Source: Rhodoferax sp.
GTDB lineage: Bacteria; Pseudomonadota; Gammaproteobacteria; Burkholderiales; Burkholderiaceae_C
DNA: 64,000 nucleotides
NCBI GenBank assembly: GCA_024235935.1
Contig: JACKLL010000001.1
Span: 124,001-188,000 of the forward strand
Direction: 5' to 3'
The first letter of the stretch is position 1. Each line of letters begins with the position of its first letter. A program made the position numbers and the translations under genes. The notes under the pieces are model-generated. The model worked only from the letters and a program-made list of their open reading frames with translations. It was not told where the DNA came from and did no database searches. This document shows, in pieces, positions 50,363-58,780 of this stretch.

Positions 50363-51208
50363 ATGTTCGTCACGGTGAACGGCGCGCGGCTGTATTTCGA
50401 TGTCGACGGTCCCGGCCTGGTGCCGGACGGCAAGACCATGCGCGAGCGGCCGACGCTGCTGCTGCTCCATGGCGGCCCCGGCTTCGACCATTCGGGCTTC
50501 AAGCCGGATTTCGCCACGCTCACCGACGTGGCCCAGGTGGTGTACCTCGACCACCGCGGCAATGGCCGCAGCGAGCATGGCGATCCGTCGAACTGGAACC
50601 TGGCCCAGTGGGGCGACGACGTGCGGGCGTTCTGCGACGTGCTGGGCATCCACAAACCCATCGTCTACGGGGTCTCTTTCGGCGGCTTCGTCGCACAGTC
50701 GTACGCCACCCGGCATCCGGAGCACCCCGGCAAGCTGGTGCTGACGAGCACGGCAGCACGACCGGACTGGACCGCCGTGTTCGACGCCTTCGAGCGCATC
50801 GGTGGCCCGCAGGCGCGCCAGATCGCCCAGGACTACTGGCTCAGCCCCACGCCGGAGCGCCGGGTCGTCTACCGCGAACAATGCCATCCGCTGTACTACA
50901 CCCGTCCGGCAAGCGATCCGGACGCGGCCGCACGTGCCATCGTGCATGACCCGGTCAACCTGCATTTCGCCAGCGGCGAGTTCGCAGACATGGACTTCTG
51001 CGCGGCGCTGTCGCGCATCCAATGCCCGACGCTGGTCATGGCCGGCGACAAGGACCCCATCACCCCTATGGCCTTCAGCGAGGCCATCGCCGCCAGCCTG
51101 CCGCCGCAGTGGCTGCGGTTCGAGCGCTTTGCCGACTGCGGTCACGGCATCGTGCGCGACGCACCGGCGCCCTTCTTCGCGACGCTGCGCGACTTCATCC
51201 GCACGTGA
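50363..51208 (+). CDS. Proline-iminopeptidase-like alpha/beta-hydrolase
   Basis: 281 residues from the ATG at 50363. The HGGPGFDHSGFKPDFATL oxyanion segment (about residues 36-53), DHRGNGRSEHGDPSNWNLAQWGDDVRAF and the nucleophile elbow YGVSFGGF are typical of the proline iminopeptidase/epoxide hydrolase group. A late Asp (AGDKDPITP) and His (DCGHGI) complete the triad. It may release N-terminal proline or hydrolyse small esters or amides. Its stop overlaps the GTG start of the next hydrolase by three bases. Confidence 0.82.
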   Translation: MFVTVNGARLYFDVDGPGLVPDGKTMRERPTLLLLHGGPGFDHSGFKPDFATLTDVAQVVYLDHRGNGRSEHGDPSNWNLAQWGDDVRAFCDVLGIHKPIVYGVSFGGFVAQSYATRHPEHPGKLVLTSTAARPDWTAVFDAFERIGGPQARQIAQDYWLSPTPERRVVYREQCHPLYYTRPASDPDAAARAIVHDPVNLHFASGEFADMDFCAALSRIQCPTLVMAGDKDPITPMAFSEAIAASLPPQWLRFERFADCGHGIVRDAPAPFFATLRDFIRT

Positions 51209-52137
51209 TCCCGGGCCTCGTACTGGCGGCAGTGGCGCTGGGCGCAGGCCTTTGGGGCCTGCACCGGCTCGCGCATCTGGCCATCCTGCGTGGGCTGCGG
51301 GCACCGCGTGTGCCCCACGATGGCAGCATGGCCCTGCCAGGCTTGCCGCAGCAAGGTCTGCAAAAGCTGCAACTGCAAGGACCGGGCGGCTCCCGCCTGG
51401 TCGCCTGGCTCGCCCTTCCCGCCCACGCGCCAGCCGCTGGGGCTCCGGCGGTGCTGGTCATGCACGGCTGGGGAGCCAACGCATCGATGATGGGTCCGGT
51501 CGTGGCACCGCTGCTGGATGCGGGAATGGCGGTGTTGCTGCTGGACGCACGCTGCCACGGCGAAAGCGACGATGCGGCATTCACCTCGATGCCACGCTTT
51601 GCCGAGGACATCGCTGCCGGACTGCACTGGCTGCAGTCGCGCAGCGGCATCGACGGCAGCCGCATCGCCCTCATCGGCCATTCTGTCGGTGCCGGCGCCG
51701 CACTGCTGCACGCGGCTCACACGCGCACGGCACAACCGGTACGTGCAGTCGTCAGCCTGTCGGCCTTTGCCCAGCCGCAGGAGGTGATGCGCCGCTGGCT
51801 GGCGGCGCATCGGCTGCCCTACCCGGTCATCGGATGGTACGTGCTGCGCCACGTGCAGGCCGTCATCGGTGCAAGCTTCGACGACATCGCGCCACTGCAT
51901 ACCATTGCCGCCGTGACATGCCCGGTGCTGCTGGTGCACGGGCGCGATGACAGCACCGTGCCATTTTCCGACGCGCTGCGATTGCAGCGTGCGGCGCAGC
52001 ATGCCGAACTGCTGGCGGTTGCGGGTGATCACGACCTGCGCGAGGAGATGGCACCCCAATCCGCGGCCATCATCGACTTCCTGCAGCGCGCACTGGCAGC
52101 TGGGCCGGCGCGCCCGGCTGCTGATTTCGCCGGATGA
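51205..52137 (+). CDS. Membrane-anchored alpha/beta-hydrolase
   Basis: 310 residues from the GTG at 51205, which overlaps the previous stop (GTGA). An N-terminal hydrophobic anchor (VIPGLVLAAVALGAGLWGL) precedes an alpha/beta-hydrolase: VLVMHGWGANASMMGPV, LLLDARCHGESDD, nucleophile in IGHSVGAGAALL, then VTCPVLLVHGRDDSTVPFSDA and a His in AVAGDHDL. Substrate unknown. The overlap suggests it is co-translated with the iminopeptidase-like gene. Confidence 0.78.
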   Translation: MIPGLVLAAVALGAGLWGLHRLAHLAILRGLRAPRVPHDGSMALPGLPQQGLQKLQLQGPGGSRLVAWLALPAHAPAAGAPAVLVMHGWGANASMMGPVVAPLLDAGMAVLLLDARCHGESDDAAFTSMPRFAEDIAAGLHWLQSRSGIDGSRIALIGHSVGAGAALLHAAHTRTAQPVRAVVSLSAFAQPQEVMRRWLAAHRLPYPVIGWYVLRHVQAVIGASFDDIAPLHTIAAVTCPVLLVHGRDDSTVPFSDALRLQRAAQHAELLAVAGDHDLREEMAPQSAAIIDFLQRALAAGPARPAADFAG

Positions 52138-52259
52138 AACCTGCACCCGGCGCAGGCCGGGCCTTGCTCCGCTAAGATGCCAGGTTCAGGGGCCCGCGGC
52201 ACGCTGGCGCGCACATGCGCCCTGCGACGCAGCGCCCTTGTTCACAGAAAGAGGTCCCC

Positions 52260-53366
52260 GTGTCCGACTGGTACGCCATCTCCAACGCCGCCGCCATCCC
52301 CACCCCGACCGTGCTGGTCTATCCGGACCGGGTCGAGAAGAACCTGCAGCGCATGATCACCATGGCAGGCGACGTGTCGCGGCTGCGCCCGCACGTGAAG
52401 ACCCACAAGCTGCCGCAGATCATCGCGCTCAAGCGCCAGGCCGGCATCCACAAGTTCAAGGTCTCGACCATTGCCGAGGCCGAGATGACGGCCGTCGCCG
52501 GCGGCGAAGACATCCTGCTGGCCTACCAGCCGGTCGGCCCGAACATCCTGCGCCTGGTGGCGCTGATGCGGCGTTTTCCCGAGACGCGTTTTGCGACGCT
52601 GGTCGACGACCCGGCCAACCTCGCGGCCATCAGCCAGGTGGCGGTGGCCGAGAACGTGAAGATCACGCTGTACATGGATCTCAACGTCGGCATGAACCGC
52701 ACCGGCATCATCCCCGATGCGGCGGCTGCAGACCTGTACCGCGCCATGTGCGCCGCGCCCGGCATCACGGTCGGCGGCCTGCATGCCTACGACGGTCACC
52801 TGCGCAGCCCGGACACCGCGGCACTCTCCGGCAAGGTCGAGGAAGCCTTCGCCCCGGTATGGAAGCTGCGCGCGCAGATGCTGGCCGAGAAGCTGCCGGT
52901 GCCGCGGCTGATCGCCAGCGGCACGCCCACCTTTGCGCTGCTTGCGCAACAGCCCGACGTCGAGGTGGGCGCCGGCACCACGGTGCTCTGGGACTTCGGG
53001 CAGGAGGAGGTCTGCCCCGAGCACCACTTCCTCAATGGCGCCATGCTGATGTGCCGCGTCATCAGCAAGCCCACGGCCGATCGGCTGTGCCTGGATCTGG
53101 GTCACAAGGCCGTGGCCTCCGAGATGCCGCAGCCACGCGTCAAGCTGATGGGCCTGGAGGACGCCACACTGGTGTCGCAGAGCGAAGAACATCTGGTGGT
53201 GCAGACGCCCCGGGCCGCCGAGTACAGGGTCGGCGACGTGGTCTACGGCATTCCGCGCCACATCTGCCCGACGATGGCGCTGCACAGCGACGTCTGGGCC
53301 GTGCACGGTGGCGTGGCCGACGAAAGCTGGCCGGTGGTCGCACGCAGCCGCAAGCTGACGATCTGA
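52260..53366 (+). CDS. D-threonine aldolase/alanine racemase-fold PLP enzyme
   Basis: 368 residues from the GTG at 52260 (GAGG upstream). The PLP lysine region is LRPHVKTHKLPQIIALKRQAG (Lys at about residue 47), the hallmark of the DSD1/D-threonine aldolase family. The metal-binding DLGHKAVASEM and IPRHICPTMALHSDVW (His and Cys) near the C-terminus are also present. The family cleaves D-3-hydroxy amino acids to glycine and an aldehyde, or dehydrates D-serine. It starts 122 bases after the hydrolase pair and precedes the CoA-transferase cluster. Confidence 0.85.
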   Translation: MSDWYAISNAAAIPTPTVLVYPDRVEKNLQRMITMAGDVSRLRPHVKTHKLPQIIALKRQAGIHKFKVSTIAEAEMTAVAGGEDILLAYQPVGPNILRLVALMRRFPETRFATLVDDPANLAAISQVAVAENVKITLYMDLNVGMNRTGIIPDAAAADLYRAMCAAPGITVGGLHAYDGHLRSPDTAALSGKVEEAFAPVWKLRAQMLAEKLPVPRLIASGTPTFALLAQQPDVEVGAGTTVLWDFGQEEVCPEHHFLNGAMLMCRVISKPTADRLCLDLGHKAVASEMPQPRVKLMGLEDATLVSQSEEHLVVQTPRAAEYRVGDVVYGIPRHICPTMALHSDVWAVHGGVADESWPVVARSRKLTI

Positions 53367-53371
53367 CCCCA

Positions 53372-53391
53372 GGCGCCATCCCCATGGCGCC
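53372..53391 (+). other. Perfect 8-bp hairpin after the D-threonine-aldolase-type gene
   Basis: Arms GGCGCCAT and ATGGCGCC with a 4-base loop lie six bases after the gene's stop. No T-run follows, so it is not a classical Rho-independent terminator; it may protect the transcript end or be incidental. Confidence 0.4.
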
Positions 53392-53466
53392 CATTCCGCA
53401 CCGGCGCACAGACCTGACGCCTCACACATGGACACGCCAGACGCGTCCACGGCGACAATGGGCCCC

Positions 53467-54621
53467 ATGCATTCGAACTCCCATCCGCTGGCCGGCGTCA
53501 AGGTCATCGAGTTCTGCCATGTCGCGGCCGGACCCTTCTGTGCGATGCTGCTGTCCGATTTCGGCGCCGTCGTGACCAAGATCGAGTCGCCGGAGGGCGA
53601 CAGCCTGCGCCAGTGGCCGCCACTGACCGATGGCTACAGCGAGAACTTCGCGTCGCTCAACCGCGGCAAGCAATCGGTCGTGCTCAACCTGAAGGATCCG
53701 GCCGACCGCGACCGGGCCCGCGCGCTGGTGCTGGACGCCGACGTGCTGGTCGAGAACAACCGCCCCGGCGTGATGCAGCGCCTGGGCCTGGGCTGGGACT
53801 GGTTCGGTCCGCGCAAGCCCGGGCTCATCTACTGCTCGATCTCCGCCTACGGCCAGAGTGGCCCGCGCTCCACCGAAGGCGGCTTCGACGTGACGCTGCA
53901 GGCGATGTCGGGTGTCATGAGTGTGACCGGTGAACCCGGCGGCGCGCCGGTCAAGTGCGGCGTGCCGATCGCCGACTTCACGGCCGGGCTGTACGGTGCC
54001 TTCACCATTGCCTCGCTGCTGGCGCGCGTTCGCAGTGGCGGTGCCGGCGGCCAGATCGACATCCCGATGTTCGGCACCACGCTGGCCGTGGGCGCACTGC
54101 AGACCAGCGAGTTCTTCGGCACCGGGCGCAACCCGGTCAAGCTGGGCTCGGCCCATCCGCGCAATGCGCCCTACCAGGCCTTTCGCGCGCGCGACGACTG
54201 GTTCGTCATCGCCGCCGGCAACAACCGGCTATGGGCCTCGGTCTGCAGGGTGGCACAAACCCCCGAGCTGATGGCGGACGAACGCTTCCAGACCCCGTCG
54301 CTGCGTGCCGCCAACCAGGTGGTGCTCAAGGACCTGCTGGAGCGCAAATTCGCGGCGCGCGACGCCACCGACTGGCTGGCCCTGTTCGAGGCCGAAGGTG
54401 TTCCGAGCGCGCCGATCAACCGCTACGAACAGGCGCTGGCCGACAAGCAGGCCGGCCATCTGCAACTGGTGAAGGACATGGCGCTGCCGTCCGGCCGCAT
54501 GACGCGTACGGTCGGCTGCCCGGTGTGGCTCGACGGTGCGCCCGTGCCGGTGGCCACCACCTTGCCGCTGCTGGGAGCGTCCGCCACCCCGGCGCCCGAG
54601 ACAAAACCGAACCGTGCCTGA
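53467..54621 (+). CDS. CaiB/BaiF family III CoA-transferase
   Basis: 384 residues from the ATG at 53467; ATGs at 53428 and 53458 are alternatives. Family order is LAGVKVIEFCHVAAGPFCAMLLSDFGAVVTKIESPEGD, then NRGKQSVVLNLKDPADR, VENNRPGVMQRLGL, YCSISAYGQSGP and the catalytic Asp in VPIADFTAGLYGAF (about residue 163). It moves CoA between carboxylic acids. It heads a run with the thiol dioxygenase gene 22 bases downstream, so a sulfur-containing acid is a plausible acceptor. Confidence 0.88.
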   Translation: MHSNSHPLAGVKVIEFCHVAAGPFCAMLLSDFGAVVTKIESPEGDSLRQWPPLTDGYSENFASLNRGKQSVVLNLKDPADRDRARALVLDADVLVENNRPGVMQRLGLGWDWFGPRKPGLIYCSISAYGQSGPRSTEGGFDVTLQAMSGVMSVTGEPGGAPVKCGVPIADFTAGLYGAFTIASLLARVRSGGAGGQIDIPMFGTTLAVGALQTSEFFGTGRNPVKLGSAHPRNAPYQAFRARDDWFVIAAGNNRLWASVCRVAQTPELMADERFQTPSLRAANQVVLKDLLERKFAARDATDWLALFEAEGVPSAPINRYEQALADKQAGHLQLVKDMALPSGRMTRTVGCPVWLDGAPVPVATTLPLLGASATPAPETKPNRA

Positions 54622-54643
54622 CCGGGCGCCACAAGGAGCACGC

Positions 54644-55246
54644 ATGCATACAGCCCTCGCCCATCCGCTGACGCGCCTCAAGCGTGTCGTACAGGCCATG
54701 ACGCGCCTCACCGACCAGGGACTGGAAGAAGCCGCCTTGCTGGCCGAAGCCGCGCCCCTGATGCGCGGTCTGGTCGAGCGCGACGACTGGCTGCCCGAGG
54801 CACTGGCCCAGCCGCATCCGGAGTTCTACCGCCAGTACCTGCTGCATGCCGATCCGCTCGGGCGCTTCTCCATCGTGAGTTTTGTGTGGGGGCCGGGCCA
54901 GCAGACACCGGTGCATGACCATACGGTGTGGGGCATCATCGCGATGCTGCGCGGCGCCGAGTTCAGCCAGGCCTATGCACGCACCGCCGACGGCGCACTG
55001 GCGCCCAGCGGCCCCGAGCATCGGCTGGAGCCGGGTCAGGTCGAGATGGTGTCGCCCACGCTGGGCGACGTGCACCGGGTGCGCAATGCTTTCGCCGACA
55101 AGGTATCGATCAGCATCCACATGTACGGCGGGAATATCGGTGAGGTCCGTCGCCATGTGTTCGACGCCGCAACCGGGCAGGCCAAACCGTTTGTATCCGG
55201 CTATTCGAACACCATGGTGCCCAACCTGTGGGGACCGACGGCATGA
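54644..55246 (+). CDS. 3-mercaptopropionate dioxygenase-type thiol dioxygenase
   Basis: 200 residues from the ATG at 54644 with AAGGAG upstream. A cupin thiol dioxygenase with iron ligands His91, His93 and His144 (HDHTVWG; GDVHRV). Gln64 stands where cysteine dioxygenases have the substrate Arg, and Gly97 where they have the crosslinking Cys. Ser157-His159-Tyr161 form the second-sphere triad. This pattern and its spacing match bacterial 3-mercaptopropionate dioxygenase, not cysteine dioxygenase. The enzyme adds O2 to a thiol to make a sulfinate. Its stop overlaps the next gene. Confidence 0.82.
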   Translation: MHTALAHPLTRLKRVVQAMTRLTDQGLEEAALLAEAAPLMRGLVERDDWLPEALAQPHPEFYRQYLLHADPLGRFSIVSFVWGPGQQTPVHDHTVWGIIAMLRGAEFSQAYARTADGALAPSGPEHRLEPGQVEMVSPTLGDVHRVRNAFADKVSISIHMYGGNIGEVRRHVFDAATGQAKPFVSGYSNTMVPNLWGPTA

Positions 55247-56004
55247 GCGACATGGCCACGACGGCGCCCTGCATGGCGCTCACACGCCACGGCGCCATCG
55301 CCCACCTGCGCCTGGCGCGTGCGGCCAAGGGCAACAGCCTGTCGGCCGAGCTGGTACAGCAACTGGACGCTGCCATCGACGCTTGCAGCGCCGACGGCAC
55401 GCAGGCGGTCCTGCTCGAAGGGGATGGCGCACACTTTTGCACCGGCTTCGACCTGTCCGACCTCGATACCGAGACGGACGACAGCCTGCTGGCGCGCTTC
55501 GTGCGCGTCGAGCTGATGCTGCAAAAGTGGTACCGCGCCCCGTTCATCACGGCTGCCCTGGCCCACGGCAAGACCTGGGGTGCCGGCGCCGACCTGTTCG
55601 CCGCCTCGGCACTGCGCTGGGCCCTGCCAGATGCCACGTTCTCGTTCCCCGGTGCCGCCTTCGGGCTGGTGCTGGGCAGCGGGCGGCTCAGCGCACTGTC
55701 CGGAGTCGCCGCAGCCACCGACTGGATCACCAGCGGCCGGCGCGTCGGCGCCGCCGAAGCCCATCGGCATGCGCTGGTGTCGGCGGCGCCTGAGGCCCTG
55801 GACGGCGCCCAGGCGATGACGCGGCTGCAGGCCATGGTCGACCGGCTCGATGCCGACACGCGGGCGCAGATCCGCGCTGCCACGCAGCTGCGCAGCGCAG
55901 CCGACGACGCCGTCGACCTCGCGCGGCTGGTGCGCTCGGCGGCCCGTCCGGGGGTCAAGGAGCGGATCGCCCGGTACCGCGCAAGCCTGCGCGCCAATCG
56001 CTAG
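55243..56004 (+). CDS. Enoyl-CoA hydratase/isomerase-fold protein with altered active site
   Basis: 253 residues from the ATG at 55243, in ATGA overlap with the dioxygenase gene. The crotonase fold shows in FCTGFDLSDLD and the oxyanion loop AHGKTWGAGADLFAASALRWA. Where hydratases have the PE(x)xxG glutamate this protein has FPGAAFGLVLGSG, i.e. Gly, and the second Glu is Asp (ATDWITSG). It is therefore unlikely to be a standard hydratase and may instead do hydrolase, isomerase or decarboxylase chemistry on a CoA ester. Confidence 0.78.
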   Translation: MSDMATTAPCMALTRHGAIAHLRLARAAKGNSLSAELVQQLDAAIDACSADGTQAVLLEGDGAHFCTGFDLSDLDTETDDSLLARFVRVELMLQKWYRAPFITAALAHGKTWGAGADLFAASALRWALPDATFSFPGAAFGLVLGSGRLSALSGVAAATDWITSGRRVGAAEAHRHALVSAAPEALDGAQAMTRLQAMVDRLDADTRAQIRAATQLRSAADDAVDLARLVRSAARPGVKERIARYRASLRANR

Positions 56005-56111
56005 TACCTGGCTGCGACGCCGCCGAATCCCGCACACGGCAAACACGCCACAGCTTGGCCCGGCCGCTGCGGCCATGCCAAAACCCCTCCCCCAAGGACG
56101 CAGCCGACACG

Positions 56112-58457
56112 ATGCCCGACACGAGCCCACCCCCCTCTGTCACCCCCATGCTCCCCCACAGTTCCCACTGGGGCCTGTTCTCCGCCGGCTGGCGTAACGG
56201 CAAGCTGGTGGTGGCACCGCACCCCGGCGATCCGGACCCGAACCCGCTGATCGACAACTTTGCGGGAGCGATTCACCACCGCGCCCGCATCACGACACCG
56301 ATGGTGCGCCACGGCTGGCTGCAGAACGGGCCGGGTGCCGATGCCCGGCGCGGCGACGACGACTTCGTCGCGATGGAATGGCCCGAAGTGCTGGACCGGG
56401 TGGCGGCGGAACTGCGACGGGTCAAGGACCAGCATGGCGCCGAATCGGTCTTCGGCGGCTCCTACGGCTGGTCCAGTGCCGGACGCTTCCACCACGCGCA
56501 AAGCCAGGTTCACCGCTTCCTGAACACCACACTGGGCGGTTACGTGCGTTCCGTCAACAGCTACAGTGCCGGCGCGTCCGAGCCGCTGCTGCCGCATATC
56601 CTGGGCAGCCTGGACCAGATCGCACGCCGCGGCGTCAGCTGGGAGCAGATCGTCGAGCACACCGAGGTGGTACTGGCCTTTGGCGGCATGGCGCTGAAGA
56701 ACTCGCGCGTGGCCAGCGGCGGCATCAGCCGGCACACCGAGCGCGGCGACATGGCACGTGCCGCTGCGCGCGGTTGCCGCTTCGTCAACATCGGGCCCTT
56801 GCGCAGCGACACGCCATCGGAAGCCCGACCCGAATGGCTGCCCGTCACGCCCGGCACCGATACCGCGCTGATGCTGGGCATGGTGTTCACGCTGGTATCC
56901 GAGGGGCGGCACGACCAGGCCTTCATCGCACGCTACTGCGACGGCTGGACGGCATTCGAGGACTATCTGCTGGGCCGCAGCGATGCAACCCCCAAGACCG
57001 CAGCCTGGGCCAGCGCCATCTGTGGCGTGCCCGCAGAGGACATCGCCACACTGGCACGCGCGCTGCAAGGCAAGCGGGTGCTGGTGGTGGTGGCGCATGC
57101 CTTGCAGCGCTCGGAGCATGGCGAGCAGCCGATCTGGATGGCGGCCGTACTGGCCGCGGTGCTGGGCCAGCTCGGTCTTCCCGGTGGCGGATACGCCTAC
57201 GCGCTGGGGACTCTGGCCCACTATGGTCGGCGCAACAATGCAGTCGTGGTACCGGCGTTGCCGCAAGGCGTGAATGGCGTCAAGGCCTTCATCCCGGTGG
57301 CGCGCATCACCGACATGCTGCTGAACCCGGGCGCAGCGTTCGACTACAACGGCCAGCGCCTGACCTATCCGCGCATCCGTCTGGCCTACTGGATCGGCGG
57401 CAACCCGTTCCACCACCACCAGGACCTGAATCGCCTTCGCGAAGGTTTTCGCACACTGGACACGCTGATCGTGCACGAGATCGGCTGGACCGCGACCGCG
57501 CGCCATGCCGACATCGTGCTGCCGGCCACCATGACGCTCGAGCGGGAAGACATTGGCGCCGCCGCGACCGACCCGCTGATGGTGGCGATGCACCGCATTG
57601 CCGAGCCCCATGGCATGGCCCGGGACGACTACGACATCTTCACCGACCTGGCCGAACGCCTGGACGCGAAAGACGCCTACACCGAAGGCCGCACCAGCGC
57701 GCAGTGGCTGCGCCTGATCTACGACAAGACCCGCCACGCACTGGCGGGCCAGGGCATCGAAGCCCCCGATTTCGACGGCTTCTGGCAGCGCGGCGAATGG
57801 CCGCTGCCGCAGCAGGCCGACGACGGTGGCATCCTGCGCGCGTTCCGCACCGACCCGCAACACCATCCCCTGCCCACGCCCAGCGGCAAGGTGCAGATCA
57901 GTTCGCCGGTGATCGCCGGCTTCGGATATGCCGACTGCCCCGGCCACCCGGCCTGGCTGGTGCCGACCGACGCACCGAGCGAACCGCATCCCCTGTACCT
58001 GGTGGCCAACCAGCCGGCAACCCGCCTGCACAGCCAGCTCGACTACGGCGGCCACAGCGAGAGTCAAAAGCGGCGAGAACGTGAGGTGTGCGCCATTCAC
58101 CCGCTGGACGCCGCCGCGCGCGGGATTGCCGACGGCGACATCGTGCGGCTGTTCAACGACCGTGGTGCCTGCCTGGCCTGCGCCCAGGTGACCGATGCGG
58201 TGATGGCGGGGGTGGTGCAGTTACCCACCGGAGCCTGGTACGACCCCGGCACCGATGCCCAGGGCCGACCCCTGTGCCGCCACGGCAATCCCAACGTGCT
58301 GACCCGCGACCGCGGGACCTCGTCACTGACACAGGGATGTACCGGGCAGCTGACCTCGGTACAGGTGGAACGATTCGACGAGCCGCTGCCGCAGATGCGC
58401 GCGTTCGAGCCGCCGGTGGCGGTTGCGCGGGTGCAAGACGCTGCGACGCTCAGCTAG
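56112..58457 (+). CDS. BisC/TorA-type molybdopterin oxidoreductase (S- or N-oxide reductase)
   Basis: 781 residues from the ATG at 56112. Type III DMSO-reductase family: WGLFSAGWRNGKLV near the start, FGGSYGWSSAGRFHHAQSQVHRF with the Mo-ligand Ser at about residue 121-122, and NIGPLRSDTPSEARPEWLPVTPGTDTALMLGM. Near the C-terminus are NPFHHHQDLNRL and the guanine-dinucleotide-binding LYLVANQPATRLHSQLDYG. No Tat signal is visible, as in cytoplasmic biotin-sulfoxide or methionine-sulfoxide reductases. It follows the thiol dioxygenase/CoA-transferase genes, 107 bp apart. Confidence 0.85.
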   Translation: MPDTSPPPSVTPMLPHSSHWGLFSAGWRNGKLVVAPHPGDPDPNPLIDNFAGAIHHRARITTPMVRHGWLQNGPGADARRGDDDFVAMEWPEVLDRVAAELRRVKDQHGAESVFGGSYGWSSAGRFHHAQSQVHRFLNTTLGGYVRSVNSYSAGASEPLLPHILGSLDQIARRGVSWEQIVEHTEVVLAFGGMALKNSRVASGGISRHTERGDMARAAARGCRFVNIGPLRSDTPSEARPEWLPVTPGTDTALMLGMVFTLVSEGRHDQAFIARYCDGWTAFEDYLLGRSDATPKTAAWASAICGVPAEDIATLARALQGKRVLVVVAHALQRSEHGEQPIWMAAVLAAVLGQLGLPGGGYAYALGTLAHYGRRNNAVVVPALPQGVNGVKAFIPVARITDMLLNPGAAFDYNGQRLTYPRIRLAYWIGGNPFHHHQDLNRLREGFRTLDTLIVHEIGWTATARHADIVLPATMTLEREDIGAAATDPLMVAMHRIAEPHGMARDDYDIFTDLAERLDAKDAYTEGRTSAQWLRLIYDKTRHALAGQGIEAPDFDGFWQRGEWPLPQQADDGGILRAFRTDPQHHPLPTPSGKVQISSPVIAGFGYADCPGHPAWLVPTDAPSEPHPLYLVANQPATRLHSQLDYGGHSESQKRREREVCAIHPLDAAARGIADGDIVRLFNDRGACLACAQVTDAVMAGVVQLPTGAWYDPGTDAQGRPLCRHGNPNVLTRDRGTSSLTQGCTGQLTSVQVERFDEPLPQMRAFEPPVAVARVQDAATLS

Positions 58458-58573
58458 CCAGCGACTGCGCACGGCTGTAGGCGCCCCCCTACAGCCAGTC
58501 GCGTTCGACGCCGATGGTCGTGGACGTCGGGCATTCCGATACTGGCGACATCATTGCATCGGAGATTTCTGCC

Positions 58574-58744
58574 ATGTCGTTCGCTCTTTATATGCTGGGG
58601 TTCATCGTGTTTCTGGGTGGCGTGATCTGGGGCGCCGTCGTCGCCGGTGTGCCGCATGTCTACATCGGCATTGCCACATTGATCCTGCTGGGGATCGGCA
58701 TCTTCAGCGCTGTGAGCAAGACACGCGCCAAAGATCCGTCCTGA
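58574..58744 (+). CDS. Small two-helix membrane protein
   Basis: 56 residues with GGAG ten bases before the ATG. Two hydrophobic helices (LYMLGFIVFLGGVIWGAVVAGV and VYIGIATLILLGIGIFSAV) and a short basic tail. No family is recognised. The good ribosome site and membrane-like composition support it as real. It is convergent with the next CoA-transferase gene. Confidence 0.6.
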   Translation: MSFALYMLGFIVFLGGVIWGAVVAGVPHVYIGIATLILLGIGIFSAVSKTRAKDPS

Positions 58745-58780
58745 CCTGACGCGCGGACGCCCGAATCGACACCGGGCCGA

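Noticed and set aside
53372..53391. Hairpin considered as a Rho-independent terminator
   Set aside because: The stem is perfect but no T-run follows.
56001..58100. 699-residue minus-strand open frame
   Set aside because: Antisense to the BisC-type molybdoenzyme and without protein character.
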